Shown: positions 46,742-55,944 of the stretch, in pieces | Numbering within the stretch: the first letter of the stretch is position 1 | Layout: each line of letters opens with the position of its first letter | NCBI RefSeq assembly: GCF_900094595.1 | Contig: NZ_FMAD01000003.1 | Coordinates: 124,001-188,000 of the forward strand | DNA length: 64,000 nucleotides | Source: Cupriavidus alkaliphilus | GTDB lineage: Bacteria > Pseudomonadota > Gammaproteobacteria > Burkholderiales > Burkholderiaceae | Direction of reading: 5' to 3' | Made by a program: the position numbers and the translations under genes | Notes under the pieces: model-generated | The model's input: only the letters and a program-made list of their open reading frames with translations | Database searches by the model: none | Told to the model about the DNA's origin: nothing

Positions 46742-47698
46742 TCAGGCCGGGGACACGCCCGGGTTTCCACCATGCGCGGCGCCGGCAGTGGCCCGCGGCG
46801 GCCCGAACCGTTCCGCATAGATGCCCGCCACCCAGTCGACAAAGACCCGTACGCGCGGCGCCAGCTGGCGGTGGAACGGATACAGCGCCGACACCGGCAG
46901 GTCCGGGCATGGCCAGGCCTCCAGCACCGGCACCAGCCGCCCGGCGCGCAAATGGTCTTCGACGCGGAAGCGCGGCACCTGGATCAGGCCGCAGCCGGCC
47001 AGCGCCGCGCTGGTATAGCACTCGGCATCGCTGACTGAAATCCAGCCGCTGGCCCGGAACGCGCGCACCTCGCCATCGACGGTCAGGGTGAACGGGTAGC
47101 GGTTGTCATGGTTGCGGGAAAAGAAGCCCACGCCGACGTGTTCGCCCAGGTGCGACGGATGCCGCGGCGTGCCGTGCGCCGCCAGGTACGCGGGGCTGGC
47201 GCACAACACCTCGGGCATCTCCGCCAGGCGCCGCGCCACCAGCGACGAATCGCGCGGCCGGCCGGCGCGCACCACGCAATCGATGCCCTCGCCGATCAGG
47301 TCGACCAGGCGGTCGCCGCTGCTGATGACCAGGTCGATATGCGGATAACGCGCGCGGAACTCGCCGATGCGCGGCAGGATGATCAGCGTGGCATGGGTGC
47401 CATGCAGGTCCAGCCGCAGCGTGCCGCGCGGGTCGGCCACCTGGGTGCTGAGCGAGGTCTCGGCATCTTCCAGCGCCTGCAGCACGCGCTTGCCGCGCTC
47501 ATAGAAGGCCTGCCCGTCCAGCGTCGGGCGCACCTGCCGCGTGGTGCGCTCCAGCAGCCGGGCGCCGACGCGCGCCTCGAGTTCCTTGATCGCGTGGGTC
47601 GCCGTGGCGCGCGGCATGTCCAGCGCGCTGGCGGCGCGGGTGAACGAGCCCAGTTCCACGATCCGGGTGAAGAGTTGCAGCGCGTCGAAGCGGTCCAT
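46742..47698 (-). CDS. LysR-family transcriptional regulator
   Basis: A 318-residue LysR regulator. The winged helix (FDALQLFTRIVELGSFTRAA, then ARVGARLLERTTRQV) begins at residue 3, and the effector domain has the LRLDLHGTHATLIILPRIGEF start, read as GTLRLDLHGTHATLI. It belongs to the CrgA/YhjC-like subgroup. It is divergent from the SbmA-type transporter (234 bases between) and upstream of a Bug receptor, and may control either. Confidence 0.88.
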   Translation of the reverse strand: MDRFDALQLFTRIVELGSFTRAASALDMPRATATHAIKELEARVGARLLERTTRQVRPTLDGQAFYERGKRVLQALEDAETSLSTQVADPRGTLRLDLHGTHATLIILPRIGEFRARYPHIDLVISSGDRLVDLIGEGIDCVVRAGRPRDSSLVARRLAEMPEVLCASPAYLAAHGTPRHPSHLGEHVGVGFFSRNHDNRYPFTLTVDGEVRAFRASGWISVSDAECYTSAALAGCGLIQVPRFRVEDHLRAGRLVPVLEAWPCPDLPVSALYPFHRQLAPRVRVFVDWVAGIYAERFGPPRATAGAAHGGNPGVSPA

Positions 47699-47932
47699 GC
47701 GGGGTCGGCCTGTGATGGGAAACGGTCACCCGGGATTGGAATCAGCTTCGACGCCTGCGTCAAGCCACGGCCAGCGGCGCCTGGCGCCCGCCCGGGCCGG
47801 GCACGTGCAAAAGCGCCGGGCATCGATTTTGCTGGCCTATATTTCAATAGTCATTTTCCGCCGCGCCGCGCTCCCGGAGCCGTGCCGCCATGTGACGACA
47901 ATGAAATCCGCTCAGCACCCCGGAGGTGGATT

Positions 47933-49696
47933 ATGAGCGCCGTGCCCGAGCCGCAAGTGGCCGACAGCACTACGGCCCCCGGCAAACGCCCCGCCACGTC
48001 CACGCGGCACGTCTGGACCCGCTATTGGGTGATCGCCAAACCCTACTGGGTCTCGCAGGAGCGTTGGAAGGCCGCCAGCCTGCTGCTGGTGCTGATCCTG
48101 CTGCTGCTGGGCCAGACCCAGGCCGAGGTGCTGATCAACGAGCAGACCGGCGAATTCACCTCGGCGCTGGCGGCGCGCGACGCCGACCGTTTCTGGGCCT
48201 CGATCCGCACCTGCCTGTACATCCTGATCGTCGCCATTCCCGTCTATGCGGTCTATTACTACATCCGCAACACGCTGGGCCTGCACTGGCGGCGCTGGAT
48301 GACCCACCATTACCTGGACGGATATTTCAAGAACCGCATTTTCTACAAGCTCAATGCGGATGCCGGCATCGACAATCCCGACCAGCGCATCTCCGAGGAT
48401 ATCAACACCTTTACGCGGCAGTCGCTGTTCTTCCTGTCGATCGGCATCGGCGCGCTGCTGCAGCTGATTGCGTTCAGCGCGGTGCTGTGGATGATCTCCA
48501 GGGAACTGGTCTATTTCCTGGTGGTGTACGCGATCGCCGGCACCTTTGTCTCGATCGCCTGTTTCGGGCGGGTGCTGATCGGCCTGAACTTCTACCAGCT
48601 CAAGCGCGAGGCCGACTTCCGCTTCAGCCTGATCCGCGTGCGCGAGAACGCCGAGTCGATTGCGTTCTATCGCGGCGAGCCGCAGGAGTCCTCCCATGTC
48701 CGCGGGCGCTTCGGCAAGGCGTTCCAGAACTTCGAGCGGCTTATCAAGTGGCAGCTGGGACTGAACATGTTCCAGTATGGCTATGGCTTCCTGACCATCC
48801 TGCTGCCCAGCGCGATCGTGGCCTCGCGCGTGCTGGACGGCGAGCTCGAGGTCGGCAGCGCGATCCGCGCCGCGGGTGCCTTCGCCGCCGTGCTGAACGC
48901 GCTGACGGTGATCGTCGACAACTTTGAAGACCTGAGCCGGTTCGTGGCCGGGCTCGATCGCCTGGACACGTTCTCCAGCACCCTGACCGGGAAAAAGACG
49001 ACCGCGCCGCGGGCTGCCGCCACCATCGAGTCCCGCCAGGACTCGCGGCTCGCGCTGGAACATGTCACGCTGCAGACGCCCAACCAGGAGCGCACGCTGG
49101 TCACCGACCTCAGCGTGTCGATCCCTCCCGGCGAGGGACTGCTGATCGTAGGCGCCAGCGGCGGCGGCAAGAGTTCGCTGATGCGCGCGATCGCGGGCTT
49201 GTGGAACAGCGGCACCGGCCGCATCGTGCGGCCGGCGCCGCAGGACATGCTGTTCCTGCCGCAGCATCCCTACATGGTGGTCGGCAGCCTGCGCAGCCAG
49301 CTGCTCTACCCCAACCATGTCGGCCGGCACGTTGCCGACGACGAGCTGCTGCAATTGCTGGATACCGTCAACCTGCGCGACATCGCCGGCCGCTTCGGCG
49401 GACTCGACACGGAAGTGGACTGGAGCAAGGTGCTGTCGCTGGGCGAGCAGCAGCGGCTGACCATCGCGCGCGTGCTGCTGGCCCGGCCGCGCTATGTGAT
49501 GCTGGACGAAGCCACCAGCGCCCTCGACATCAGCAACGAAGATGCGCTGTACCAGTTGCTGGCGGGCTTGCAGGCGACGCTGGTCAGCGTCAGCCACCGG
49601 CCCACGCTGCTGAAGTACCACCACCAGGTGCTGGAACTGCCGGGCGACGGCACCTGGCGGCTGCATCCGGCAAAGGATTACCGATTCGGCTGGTAG
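47933..49696 (+). CDS. SbmA/BacA-type ABC transporter with fused ATPase (YddA-like)
   Basis: A 587-residue protein. Residues about 30-340 are the SbmA/BacA permease fold: LGLHWRRWMTHHYLDGYFKN, NPDQRISEDINTFT and FRFSLIRVRENAESIAFYRGE, read as RVRENAESIAFYRGE. The ATPase domain follows with Walker A GASGGGKS (407-414) and LSLGEQQRL signature. GGAGGTG precedes the ATG. Relatives import peptides, bleomycin or vitamin B12 (mycobacterial Rv1819c, E. coli YddA). Its substrate is unknown. Confidence 0.88.
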   Translation: MSAVPEPQVADSTTAPGKRPATSTRHVWTRYWVIAKPYWVSQERWKAASLLLVLILLLLGQTQAEVLINEQTGEFTSALAARDADRFWASIRTCLYILIVAIPVYAVYYYIRNTLGLHWRRWMTHHYLDGYFKNRIFYKLNADAGIDNPDQRISEDINTFTRQSLFFLSIGIGALLQLIAFSAVLWMISRELVYFLVVYAIAGTFVSIACFGRVLIGLNFYQLKREADFRFSLIRVRENAESIAFYRGEPQESSHVRGRFGKAFQNFERLIKWQLGLNMFQYGYGFLTILLPSAIVASRVLDGELEVGSAIRAAGAFAAVLNALTVIVDNFEDLSRFVAGLDRLDTFSSTLTGKKTTAPRAAATIESRQDSRLALEHVTLQTPNQERTLVTDLSVSIPPGEGLLIVGASGGGKSSLMRAIAGLWNSGTGRIVRPAPQDMLFLPQHPYMVVGSLRSQLLYPNHVGRHVADDELLQLLDTVNLRDIAGRFGGLDTEVDWSKVLSLGEQQRLTIARVLLARPRYVMLDEATSALDISNEDALYQLLAGLQATLVSVSHRPTLLKYHHQVLELPGDGTWRLHPAKDYRFGW

Positions 49697-49787
49697 CGGG
49701 CGGGACACCGGCAGCGCCAGCACGCGCGCGGATGCGTTGCGCTATGCTGAACGGATTCCCTTCCGCAGTGCTTACCGGAGACCCACC

Positions 49788-50306
49788 ATGCGCCATCGCC
49801 TGTCCGTCTGGCTGGCCGCCACCGCGGCAACCCTGATGTGTGCCTGCGCAACGCTGCAGCCCATGCAGACCGCGCAGAAAATGATCGGCAGCCCGCAGAG
49901 CGCCGTGCGCGATACCTTCGGCGCGCCTTCCGAAACCTATCCGCTCGCCAACGGCACCAGCCGCTGGATCTATTCCAAGCAGCCGCTCGGTTTCGAGGTG
50001 TATGCCGCGGACTTCGACGCCGGCGGCAAGCTGACCAGCTTCCGCCAGATGCTGACCGAGAACGAAATCTACGCCGCCCGCCCGGGCGTGTGGACCAAGC
50101 AGGACGTGGCCGAGCACTTCGGCCTGCCGCGCGAGCCGGTCGAATACTACCCGATGATGAAACGCGAGGCGTGGTCGTACCGGCTCTACGCCGGTGCGTA
50201 CCAGCCGGCGCACTTCAGCGCGTACTTCGACGAGCGTGGCGTGCTGGACCGCACCATGATCATCGTCGATGCGATCGGCGGGGATGCGCGCGACGGCAGC
50301 AAGTAG
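49788..50306 (+). CDS. Small outer-membrane-type lipoprotein
   Basis: A 172-residue exported protein. The signal peptide ends LMCACATL, with either Cys as lipid site. The mature part has IGSPQSAVRDTFGAPSETYPL, read as AVRDTFGAPSE, and VAEHFGLPREPVEYY, two repeats resembling BamE/SmpA-like units (a short helix-strand pair ending in GxP). ACCGGAG precedes the ATG; the frame opens 17 codons earlier. It follows the SbmA-type gene by 91 bases. Function unknown. Confidence 0.72.
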   Translation: MRHRLSVWLAATAATLMCACATLQPMQTAQKMIGSPQSAVRDTFGAPSETYPLANGTSRWIYSKQPLGFEVYAADFDAGGKLTSFRQMLTENEIYAARPGVWTKQDVAEHFGLPREPVEYYPMMKREAWSYRLYAGAYQPAHFSAYFDERGVLDRTMIIVDAIGGDARDGSK

Positions 50307-50325
50307 GCAGCGCTGCCTGGCAGGG

Positions 50326-51282
50326 TCAATCGGCCGTAATCTTCCCCGCCTCGATGACCTTTTTCCAGCGGGCGAACTCCGACGCCTGGAACGCGGTGAA
50401 CTGTTCCGGCGTATTGGCCACGATCTCGAAACCGACATCGAGCAGTTTTGCCTTGACTGCCGCATCATTGAGCGCCTCGACGGTGGCGGCATGCAGCTTC
50501 GCCCTGATATCCGCGGGAAGGCCTTTGGGCGCCGCCACCGCTTGCCAGGAATAGACCGTCACACCCTTGATGCCGGACTCGTCCATGGTCGGAACGTCGG
50601 GCAGGATCGGCGATCGCTTTGTGCTGGTAATGGCGAGCGCGCGCAGCTTGCCCGCCCGGATATGCGGGACCGCGGTATTGATGTTCATGAAGCTGGCGTC
50701 GACCTGTGCGCCGATCAGGTCATTCATCGCCGGAGCGCCGCCCTTGTATGGGATGTGGATGCCGGTCGTGCCGGTCTGCTGCCAGAACAATGCCGCGGTG
50801 AGGTGGTCGCTGGTGCCGTTTCCCGCGGACGCGAACGTCATCTTGTCGGGATGGGCCTTCGCGTAGGCGATCACATCCTGGAGGTTTTTGAAGCGTGAAC
50901 CGGCAGGCACCGCCAGCACATTCGGCGCCTGCACCGCGACGCTGATGTAGTCGAAATCCTTGAGCGGATCATAGCCCGCATTCTTCGCCAGATGCGGGCC
51001 GATGACAAACGGGCCCAGCGACGAAACGAAGACAGTATAACCATCGGCCGGCGCGCGCCTGACGGCAGCCGCACCGATCATGCCGGCCGCCCCGGGACGG
51101 TTGTCGACCACGAAACTGCCGCCGAATTGCGCCTGGAACCTCGCGCTCAGGATGCGCGCGACATTGTCGGTCGAGCCGCCCGCCGGGAAGGGAACCACCA
51201 GCGTAACGGGCTTCTCGGGCCACGCCGCGTGCGCGCCGGTCATGGCTGCCGCCAGCAGCACGGATGCAATCAGCTTTTTCAT
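50326..51282 (-). CDS. Bug-family receptor of the aldarate island
   Basis: A 318-residue receptor with signal peptide (KKLIASVLLAAAMTGAHA, cleaved before AWPEKP) and Bug blocks VTLVVPFPAGGSTDNVARIL and FVVDNRPGAAGMIGAA. AGGAG is well placed before the ATG. It starts 37 bases after the dehydratase stop, in the same operon, so a galactarate-, talarate- or related aldarate ligand is likely; that is inference from context. Confidence 0.88.
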   Translation of the reverse strand: MKKLIASVLLAAAMTGAHAAWPEKPVTLVVPFPAGGSTDNVARILSARFQAQFGGSFVVDNRPGAAGMIGAAAVRRAPADGYTVFVSSLGPFVIGPHLAKNAGYDPLKDFDYISVAVQAPNVLAVPAGSRFKNLQDVIAYAKAHPDKMTFASAGNGTSDHLTAALFWQQTGTTGIHIPYKGGAPAMNDLIGAQVDASFMNINTAVPHIRAGKLRALAITSTKRSPILPDVPTMDESGIKGVTVYSWQAVAAPKGLPADIRAKLHAATVEALNDAAVKAKLLDVGFEIVANTPEQFTAFQASEFARWKKVIEAGKITAD

Positions 51283-51319
51283 GTTCTGTCTCCTCTTGTG
51301 TTCGGTATGACGGGGTACC

Positions 51320-52468
51320 TCAGCCGCGATCGCCAAACTCGGCCCGGTGTCGCGTCCAGGCTCGGGCTTGCTCGCTGATGGTGACGCCCAGGCCCGGCCT
51401 GGTCGGCACGATGATGCGGCCGTCGCGGATCTCCAGCCGCTCGTTGAACAGTGGCTCGAGCCAGTCGAAATGCTCCACCCACGGCTCGCGGGGATAGGCC
51501 GCGGCAAGATGCACGTGCAACTCCATGGCAAAGTGCGGTGCGATCATCAGGCCCGCCTGCTCGGCCATGGCCGCAACCTTCAGGAACGGGGTGATGCCGC
51601 CCACCCGGGGCGCATCCGGCATCAGGTAATCGGCGGCGCGGTGGCGGATCAGGTCCCAGTGTTCGGCCGCGCTGGCCAGCATTTCACCGGTCGCGATCGG
51701 AGTATCGAACTGGGCCGCCAGCGCGGCATGGCCTTCATGGTCGTAGGCGTCGAGCGGCTCCTCGATCCAGACGAGGTTGAACGACTCAAAGGTGCGGCAC
51801 ATGCGCTGCGCCGTGGGACGATCCCACTGCTGGTTGGCATCGACCATCAGCGGCACCGCCTCCCCCAGTTGCTCGCGCACCGCGGCAACCCGCCTGATGT
51901 CGAGTGCGCCGTCGGGCTGGCCCACCTTCAGCTTGATGCCGCCGATGCCGCGCGCCACCGACGCCGCCGCATTGACCAGCAACTGGTCCAGCGGCGTATG
52001 CAGAAAGCCGCCGGAAGTGTTGTAGCAGCGCACGGCATCTCGCTGCGCCCCGAGCAGCTTTGCCAGCGACAGGCCGGCCCGCCTGGCCTTGAGATCCCAC
52101 AGCGCCACATCGAAGGCGCCAATCGCCTGGATCGACAATCCACTGCGCCCCACCGATGCCCCGGCCCAGCAGAGCTTGTCCCACAGCCTTGCAATGTCAT
52201 TGGGATCCTCGCCGATCAGCGCCGGCGCGATTTCACTGGCATGCGCGAACTGTCCGGGACCGCCGGCGCGCTTGGCATAGCTGAAGCCAACGCCCTCCAG
52301 GCCGTGGGCGGTCCGGATCTCGGCAAAGAGAATGGCGACCTCGGTCATCGGCTTCTGCCGGCCGGTCAGGACCTTGGCATCGCTGATCGGCGTGGCCAGC
52401 GGCAGGTAACACGACGAGAGCCGGATCCAGGCGATGGCATCGGCGGATGGGGTACTGGTACTTGTCAT
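51320..52468 (-). CDS. L-talarate/galactarate dehydratase-like enzyme (enolase superfamily)
   Basis: A 382-residue enzyme. Key residues read K179 and K181 in GIKLKVGQPD, D210 in DANQQWD, E236, E262 in ATGEM, and H312 in APHFAMELHVHL. CYNTSGGFLHTPLDQ and WLEPLFNERLEIRDGR match, from memory, Salmonella talarate/galactarate dehydratase closely. The enzyme removes water from aldarates to give 2-keto-3-deoxy acids. A LacI gene is divergent, with two shared operators between. Confidence 0.85.
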   Translation of the reverse strand: MTSTSTPSADAIAWIRLSSCYLPLATPISDAKVLTGRQKPMTEVAILFAEIRTAHGLEGVGFSYAKRAGGPGQFAHASEIAPALIGEDPNDIARLWDKLCWAGASVGRSGLSIQAIGAFDVALWDLKARRAGLSLAKLLGAQRDAVRCYNTSGGFLHTPLDQLLVNAAASVARGIGGIKLKVGQPDGALDIRRVAAVREQLGEAVPLMVDANQQWDRPTAQRMCRTFESFNLVWIEEPLDAYDHEGHAALAAQFDTPIATGEMLASAAEHWDLIRHRAADYLMPDAPRVGGITPFLKVAAMAEQAGLMIAPHFAMELHVHLAAAYPREPWVEHFDWLEPLFNERLEIRDGRIIVPTRPGLGVTISEQARAWTRHRAEFGDRG

Positions 52469-52520
52469 GGCATGCCCAAAAAGGAAAAGGAAAGGTCTCG
52501 GCCGCGGCTCGGCCGATCGA

Positions 52521-52536
52521 ATGACAACGTTATCAT
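52521..52536. promoter_or_regulatory. LacI-type operator 1 (talarate dehydratase side)
   Basis: ATGACAACGTTATCAT is a near-perfect palindrome around the CG centre typical of LacI-family sites. It lies 53 bases before the dehydratase start, where it would block its promoter. Confidence 0.7.
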
Positions 52537-52639
52537 TCTTCGGCAAGCAAGATTGATATAATCCAACCGTCATCAGTCATTCGGCCTGCGGCAGCCCGTG
52601 CAAGCAGGAGCTGCCGCAGTTGCGATGGAGAATGAACGG

Positions 52640-52655
52640 ATGGTAACGTTATCAT
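52640..52655. promoter_or_regulatory. LacI-type operator 2 (regulator side)
   Basis: ATGGTAACGTTATCAT repeats operator 1 with two changes, 119 bases away and 64 bases before the regulator's start. It suggests autoregulation and perhaps a repression loop. Confidence 0.7.
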
Positions 52656-52718
52656 TTTAACCCGTCAACGGCGCCAGGCAAGGTTGACGCTAGCGATTTA
52701 CCCTGAGTCAGAACCCGG

Positions 52719-53714
52719 ATGACGAATACGAACCAGCCAAAGTCCGTGACCTTGCATGACGTGGCGCGCGAGGCCGGTGTCTCGCTGATCACCGCCTCGC
52801 GCGCACTCAGCAATCCCCGCATGGTGTCCGAGAAGACCATTGCGCGGGTGCAGCAGGCCGTGGCGGCGACCGGCTACATCCCCAATTTGCTCGCCGGCGG
52901 ACTGAAGTCGAAAAGAAGCCTGATGGTGGCCGCACTAGTGCCGAATATCGCGGTGGCGCAGTTCCTGCCGACGGTCAAGGCGCTGACCGATGCGCTGGAC
53001 GCGGCCGGCTACCAGTTGATCCTCGGACAAACGGGCTACGACCACGCGCGGGAAGAAGCCTTGCTGGGGACGATGATCAGCCGCCGCCCCGATGGCATCG
53101 TGATCACCGGGCTGGTCCACTCGCAGGCAGCCCGCGAGCGTTTGCGCCGCGCAGGGATTCCGGTTGTCGAAACCTGGGACCTCAGTGACCGTCCTGTCGA
53201 CATGAGCGTGGGCTTTTCGCACGTGAAAGTCGGCAGTTCCGTTGCCGGTTACTTCCTTGGCAAAGGCTGGCGCCGCCTGGGCATTGCCACCGGCGACGAT
53301 CACCGCGCATCCGTGCGCCGTGAAGGCTTTGTCTCGACGGTGGGGCATGAAGTGCCCACCGTGGTCGTGCCTGCCCCGAGCAGCCTGGCCCTCGGCCGCC
53401 AGGCGCTGGCCGGGCTGCTGGCGCAGGATCCGCGCATCCAGGCCATCTACTGCAGTTCCGATCAGCTCGCGCAAGGCGTCATGGTCGAGGCACTTGCGCG
53501 CGGCTTGCGCATTCCCGAGGATCTCGCCATCTGTGGCTTCGGCGATGCCGATTTCGCGGCGCACCTGAATCCGTCGTTGACAACGGTGCATGTGGATGGG
53601 GCTGCCATCGGCTCCCTGGCGGCGCGCCTGCTGCTCGACCGTTGCCAGGGCAAGGCCGTTGCCGAGCCCGTCATCGACGTCGGCTTCCGCATTATCGAAC
53701 GGGGATCGACCTGA
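52719..53714 (+). CDS. LacI-family transcriptional regulator (GntR-like)
   Basis: A 331-residue repressor. The LacI headpiece (VTLHDVAREAGVSLITASRA, 10-29) and hinge helix precede a periplasmic-binding-like sensor domain (SLMVAALVPNIAVAQFLPTV; GYDHAREEALLGTMISRRPDGIVITG, read as RRPDGIVITG). It resembles the gluconate-type GntR group, whose operators have an AACGTT-like centre as seen here. It probably represses the dehydratase and Bug genes and is released by an aldarate-derived inducer. Confidence 0.9.
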   Translation: MTNTNQPKSVTLHDVAREAGVSLITASRALSNPRMVSEKTIARVQQAVAATGYIPNLLAGGLKSKRSLMVAALVPNIAVAQFLPTVKALTDALDAAGYQLILGQTGYDHAREEALLGTMISRRPDGIVITGLVHSQAARERLRRAGIPVVETWDLSDRPVDMSVGFSHVKVGSSVAGYFLGKGWRRLGIATGDDHRASVRREGFVSTVGHEVPTVVVPAPSSLALGRQALAGLLAQDPRIQAIYCSSDQLAQGVMVEALARGLRIPEDLAICGFGDADFAAHLNPSLTTVHVDGAAIGSLAARLLLDRCQGKAVAEPVIDVGFRIIERGST

Positions 53715-53776
53715 GGCATCGCGGTGAACGATGCCGTGCCGTGGCGGGACAGCAGCCTTGCCTGCGCTGGTGCTGG

Positions 53777-54241
53777 TCAGCCCTTCCCTGCCTGCCCGGC
53801 TACCGCGACACCGGGCTTGCGCAGCATTTTCTCGACCTCGCCGGCATGCAGCTCCTCCAGCTGGATCAATTGCCGCGCATATTCTTCCAGCGCCACGGAG
53901 CGGCCCTCGACCAGGGTCAGCAGTTCACGGTACGCCTCGAGCGCCTGCTGCTCGGTTGCCAGCGATTCACGCAGGATCGCACCGATATCGGTGGTGTGGA
54001 CGTCCAGCAGTTCACCGATGCCAAGCGAAGGATAGGCGCCCAGTGTGGTTATCCATTCGCCCGCCTGGGGCGCGTGCAGCAACGACTCGTTGGCTTGCTC
54101 ACGCAGCCACGACACGATGGGAATGCGGCCGAAGCCGAACACCAGGAACGAATAGTGCGTGTAGCGCACCACTCCGGCGAGCTCGGCCTCCAGTATCCGA
54201 TTGAGTACGCCGACGACCTTTTCCTGTTCGATATCCGCCAT
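53777..54241 (-). CDS. Ferritin-like / bacterioferritin-type protein
   Basis: A 154-residue four-helix protein. Iron-ligand positions are visible as E in NRILEAELAGVVRYTHYSF, ESLLHA (ExxH), ESLATEQQALEAYRELL (E) and EELHAGE (ExxH). This is the ferritin di-iron pattern. No heme Met is assigned. It is followed downstream by nothing in the same direction before the LacI gene; the UspA gene lies upstream by 84 bases, so both may form one stress unit. Confidence 0.82.
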   Translation of the reverse strand: MADIEQEKVVGVLNRILEAELAGVVRYTHYSFLVFGFGRIPIVSWLREQANESLLHAPQAGEWITTLGAYPSLGIGELLDVHTTDIGAILRESLATEQQALEAYRELLTLVEGRSVALEEYARQLIQLEELHAGEVEKMLRKPGVAVAGQAGKG

Positions 54242-54325
54242 GGCAGTACCTCCGTGGGATGGAATTCGACAGCAACCGCGCACCCGGGCCGCAATGGTTG
54301 CGCCCCCGCGTCGGCGTCCGCGCCT

Positions 54326-54757
54326 TCAGCGGTAGACCAGCACTGGCACCCGGCAATGGGTGAGCACCTTCTGCGTTTCACTGCCGACCAGCAAAGCGTC
54401 CAGGCCCCTGCGCCCGTGCGACGCCATGAAGATCACATCGCACTCGTGCCTCGCCGCGGCATCGATGATGCCCTTGTAGGGAACGTTTGCCGTCATGTCC
54501 GTGGCGCAGGACACGCCTGCCGCCCTGGTCGCGGCGACCACCTCTTCGAGCCGGGCCCGCGCCCGCTCGGCTTCCTGCTCCTCGAACGCCTGGCGCCTGG
54601 GATGGCCGGCATCGCCCGAGGCCAGATAGGGATACTCCTCCATGCACGTATAGGCGGTCAGCCTGGTGCCGTCGGCTTTGACAAAGCCGATGGCTGCCTC
54701 CATCGCCATTCTTGACAGTTCTGAGCCGTCGGTGGCCAGCAAGATGTGCTTGAACAC
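54326..54757 (-). CDS. Universal stress protein A family
   Basis: A 143-residue UspA protein. FKHILLATDGSELSRMAMEAA at the N-terminus (read as ILLATDGSELS) and MASHGRRGLDALLVGSETQK at the C-terminal ATP-binding loop are typical. GTG start chosen for GGAGGG. It is very similar to the second copy at 60595. Expressed under starvation or low oxygen in relatives; here beside a ferritin-like gene and phaB. Confidence 0.9.
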   Translation of the reverse strand: MFKHILLATDGSELSRMAMEAAIGFVKADGTRLTAYTCMEEYPYLASGDAGHPRRQAFEEQEAERARARLEEVVAATRAAGVSCATDMTANVPYKGIIDAAARHECDVIFMASHGRRGLDALLVGSETQKVLTHCRVPVLVYR

Positions 54758-54884
54758 GATTTCCCTCCGTCCGCAGTGGTGCCCGGCGGGGTGAGGCGTC
54801 CGCCGGTCAAGCTTCAGTATGGACAAGAATCCGGCTTGCGGAAGGAACGCGGCGATGACCGGCGGCTGGCACTTGCGCCGTACC

Positions 54885-54910
54885 GCTCCCGGAACGGGTT
54901 TTCCGGGAGC
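54885..54910 (-). terminator. Hairpin after phaB
   Basis: A perfect 10-bp stem (GCTCCCGGAA at 54885-54894, complement at 54901-54910) begins 24 bases past the phaB stop. No T-run follows on the minus strand, so it may stabilise the mRNA more than terminate it. Confidence 0.45.
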
Positions 54911-54934
54911 CGGCACGGGCCGGTGCCGACCTGC

Positions 54935-55678
54935 TTACTGCATGTGCTGGCCGCCGTTGATGGCGATATTGGACCCGGTCACATAGGCCGCCTCCTCCGA
55001 GCAGAGGTAGGCAATCAGCGCCGCCACTTCTTCAGGCTTGCCGACGCGGCCAACCGGAATCTGCGGCAGGATCTTGGTCTCCATGATGTCCTTGGGCACG
55101 GCGTTGACCATCCTGGTGGCGAGGTAGCCCGGCGAGACCGTGTTGACGGTCACGCCCTTGCGCGCCACTTCCAGCGCCAGCGACTTGGTGAAGCCGTGCA
55201 TGCCGGCCTTGGCCGCGGCATAGTTGGTCTGGCCGAACGCGCCCTTGGAGCCGTTCACCGACGAGATATTGATGATGCGGCCCCAGCCGCGCTCGACCAT
55301 GCCTTCGCACAGCGGCTTGGTCAGGTTGAACACCGAATCGAGATTGGTCCGCATCACCGCATCCCAGTTCGGCTTGTCCATCTTCTTGAACGCCATGTCG
55401 CGCGTAATGCCGGCATTGTTCACCAGGATGTCGACCTGGCCGACATCGGCCAGGATGCGCGCGGCGCAGGCCTGGCAGGCGTCATAGTCCGAGACGTCGA
55501 CCTCATAGGCGCGCATCTCGCGGCCGTTGGCCGCCATCGTGGCCAGCCAGTCCCCGGCTTTGGCATTGCCGGGCGAGTGCGTCACCACCACGGCATGGCC
55601 GGCGTCGTGCAGCCGGATGCTGATGGCTTCGCCGAGTCCACCCATGCCACCTGTTACCAATGCGATTCTCTTCGTCAT
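54935..55678 (-). CDS. phaB: Acetoacetyl-CoA reductase
   Basis: A 247-residue short-chain dehydrogenase. Cofactor loop TGGMGGLG at 9-16, NNAG at 87-90, catalytic S140, Y153 and K157 in the ISSVNGSKG and YAAAKAG blocks. The reaction is acetoacetyl-CoA to (R)-3-hydroxybutyryl-CoA with NADPH, the second step of polyhydroxybutyrate synthesis. phaC and phaA are not adjacent, so it is a secondary phaB paralogue (like phaB3 in C. necator). phaP lies upstream by 266 bases. Confidence 0.93.
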   Translation of the reverse strand: MTKRIALVTGGMGGLGEAISIRLHDAGHAVVVTHSPGNAKAGDWLATMAANGREMRAYEVDVSDYDACQACAARILADVGQVDILVNNAGITRDMAFKKMDKPNWDAVMRTNLDSVFNLTKPLCEGMVERGWGRIINISSVNGSKGAFGQTNYAAAKAGMHGFTKSLALEVARKGVTVNTVSPGYLATRMVNAVPKDIMETKILPQIPVGRVGKPEEVAALIAYLCSEEAAYVTGSNIAINGGQHMQ

Positions 55679-55712
55679 GCTGATTGCGTCGTTTTCGTGA
55701 GTTGAAAGACCC

Positions 55713-55723
55713 CTGCCGTGCAG
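55713..55723. promoter_or_regulatory. Candidate PhaR site upstream of phaB
   Basis: CTGCCGTGCAG fits the CTGC-N3-GCAG pattern reported for the PhaR repressor of Paracoccus denitrificans. It lies 35 bases before the phaB start. Chance matches occur in GC-rich DNA, so this is a hypothesis. Confidence 0.4.
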
Positions 55724-55944
55724 CAAGGGACATTCCCCCGGTGGTCCCCGAGCAAATTCCCGCCGCCGTCGCGCAGGCAAAGCGCGGCCATGCCGGGCCG
55801 GACGTGCCGGTCCCGGTGCGCATGGATGGGGCGGGAAGATATGGTGTCGCGGTGCCGCGGGCCCGGGAACGCGGGGTTCCCGGCCTGCATGCCTGCGATC
55901 TGTGTGCAGCGCGTGCTCCGGCCTGGCCGGGGCAGCGCTGTGGG

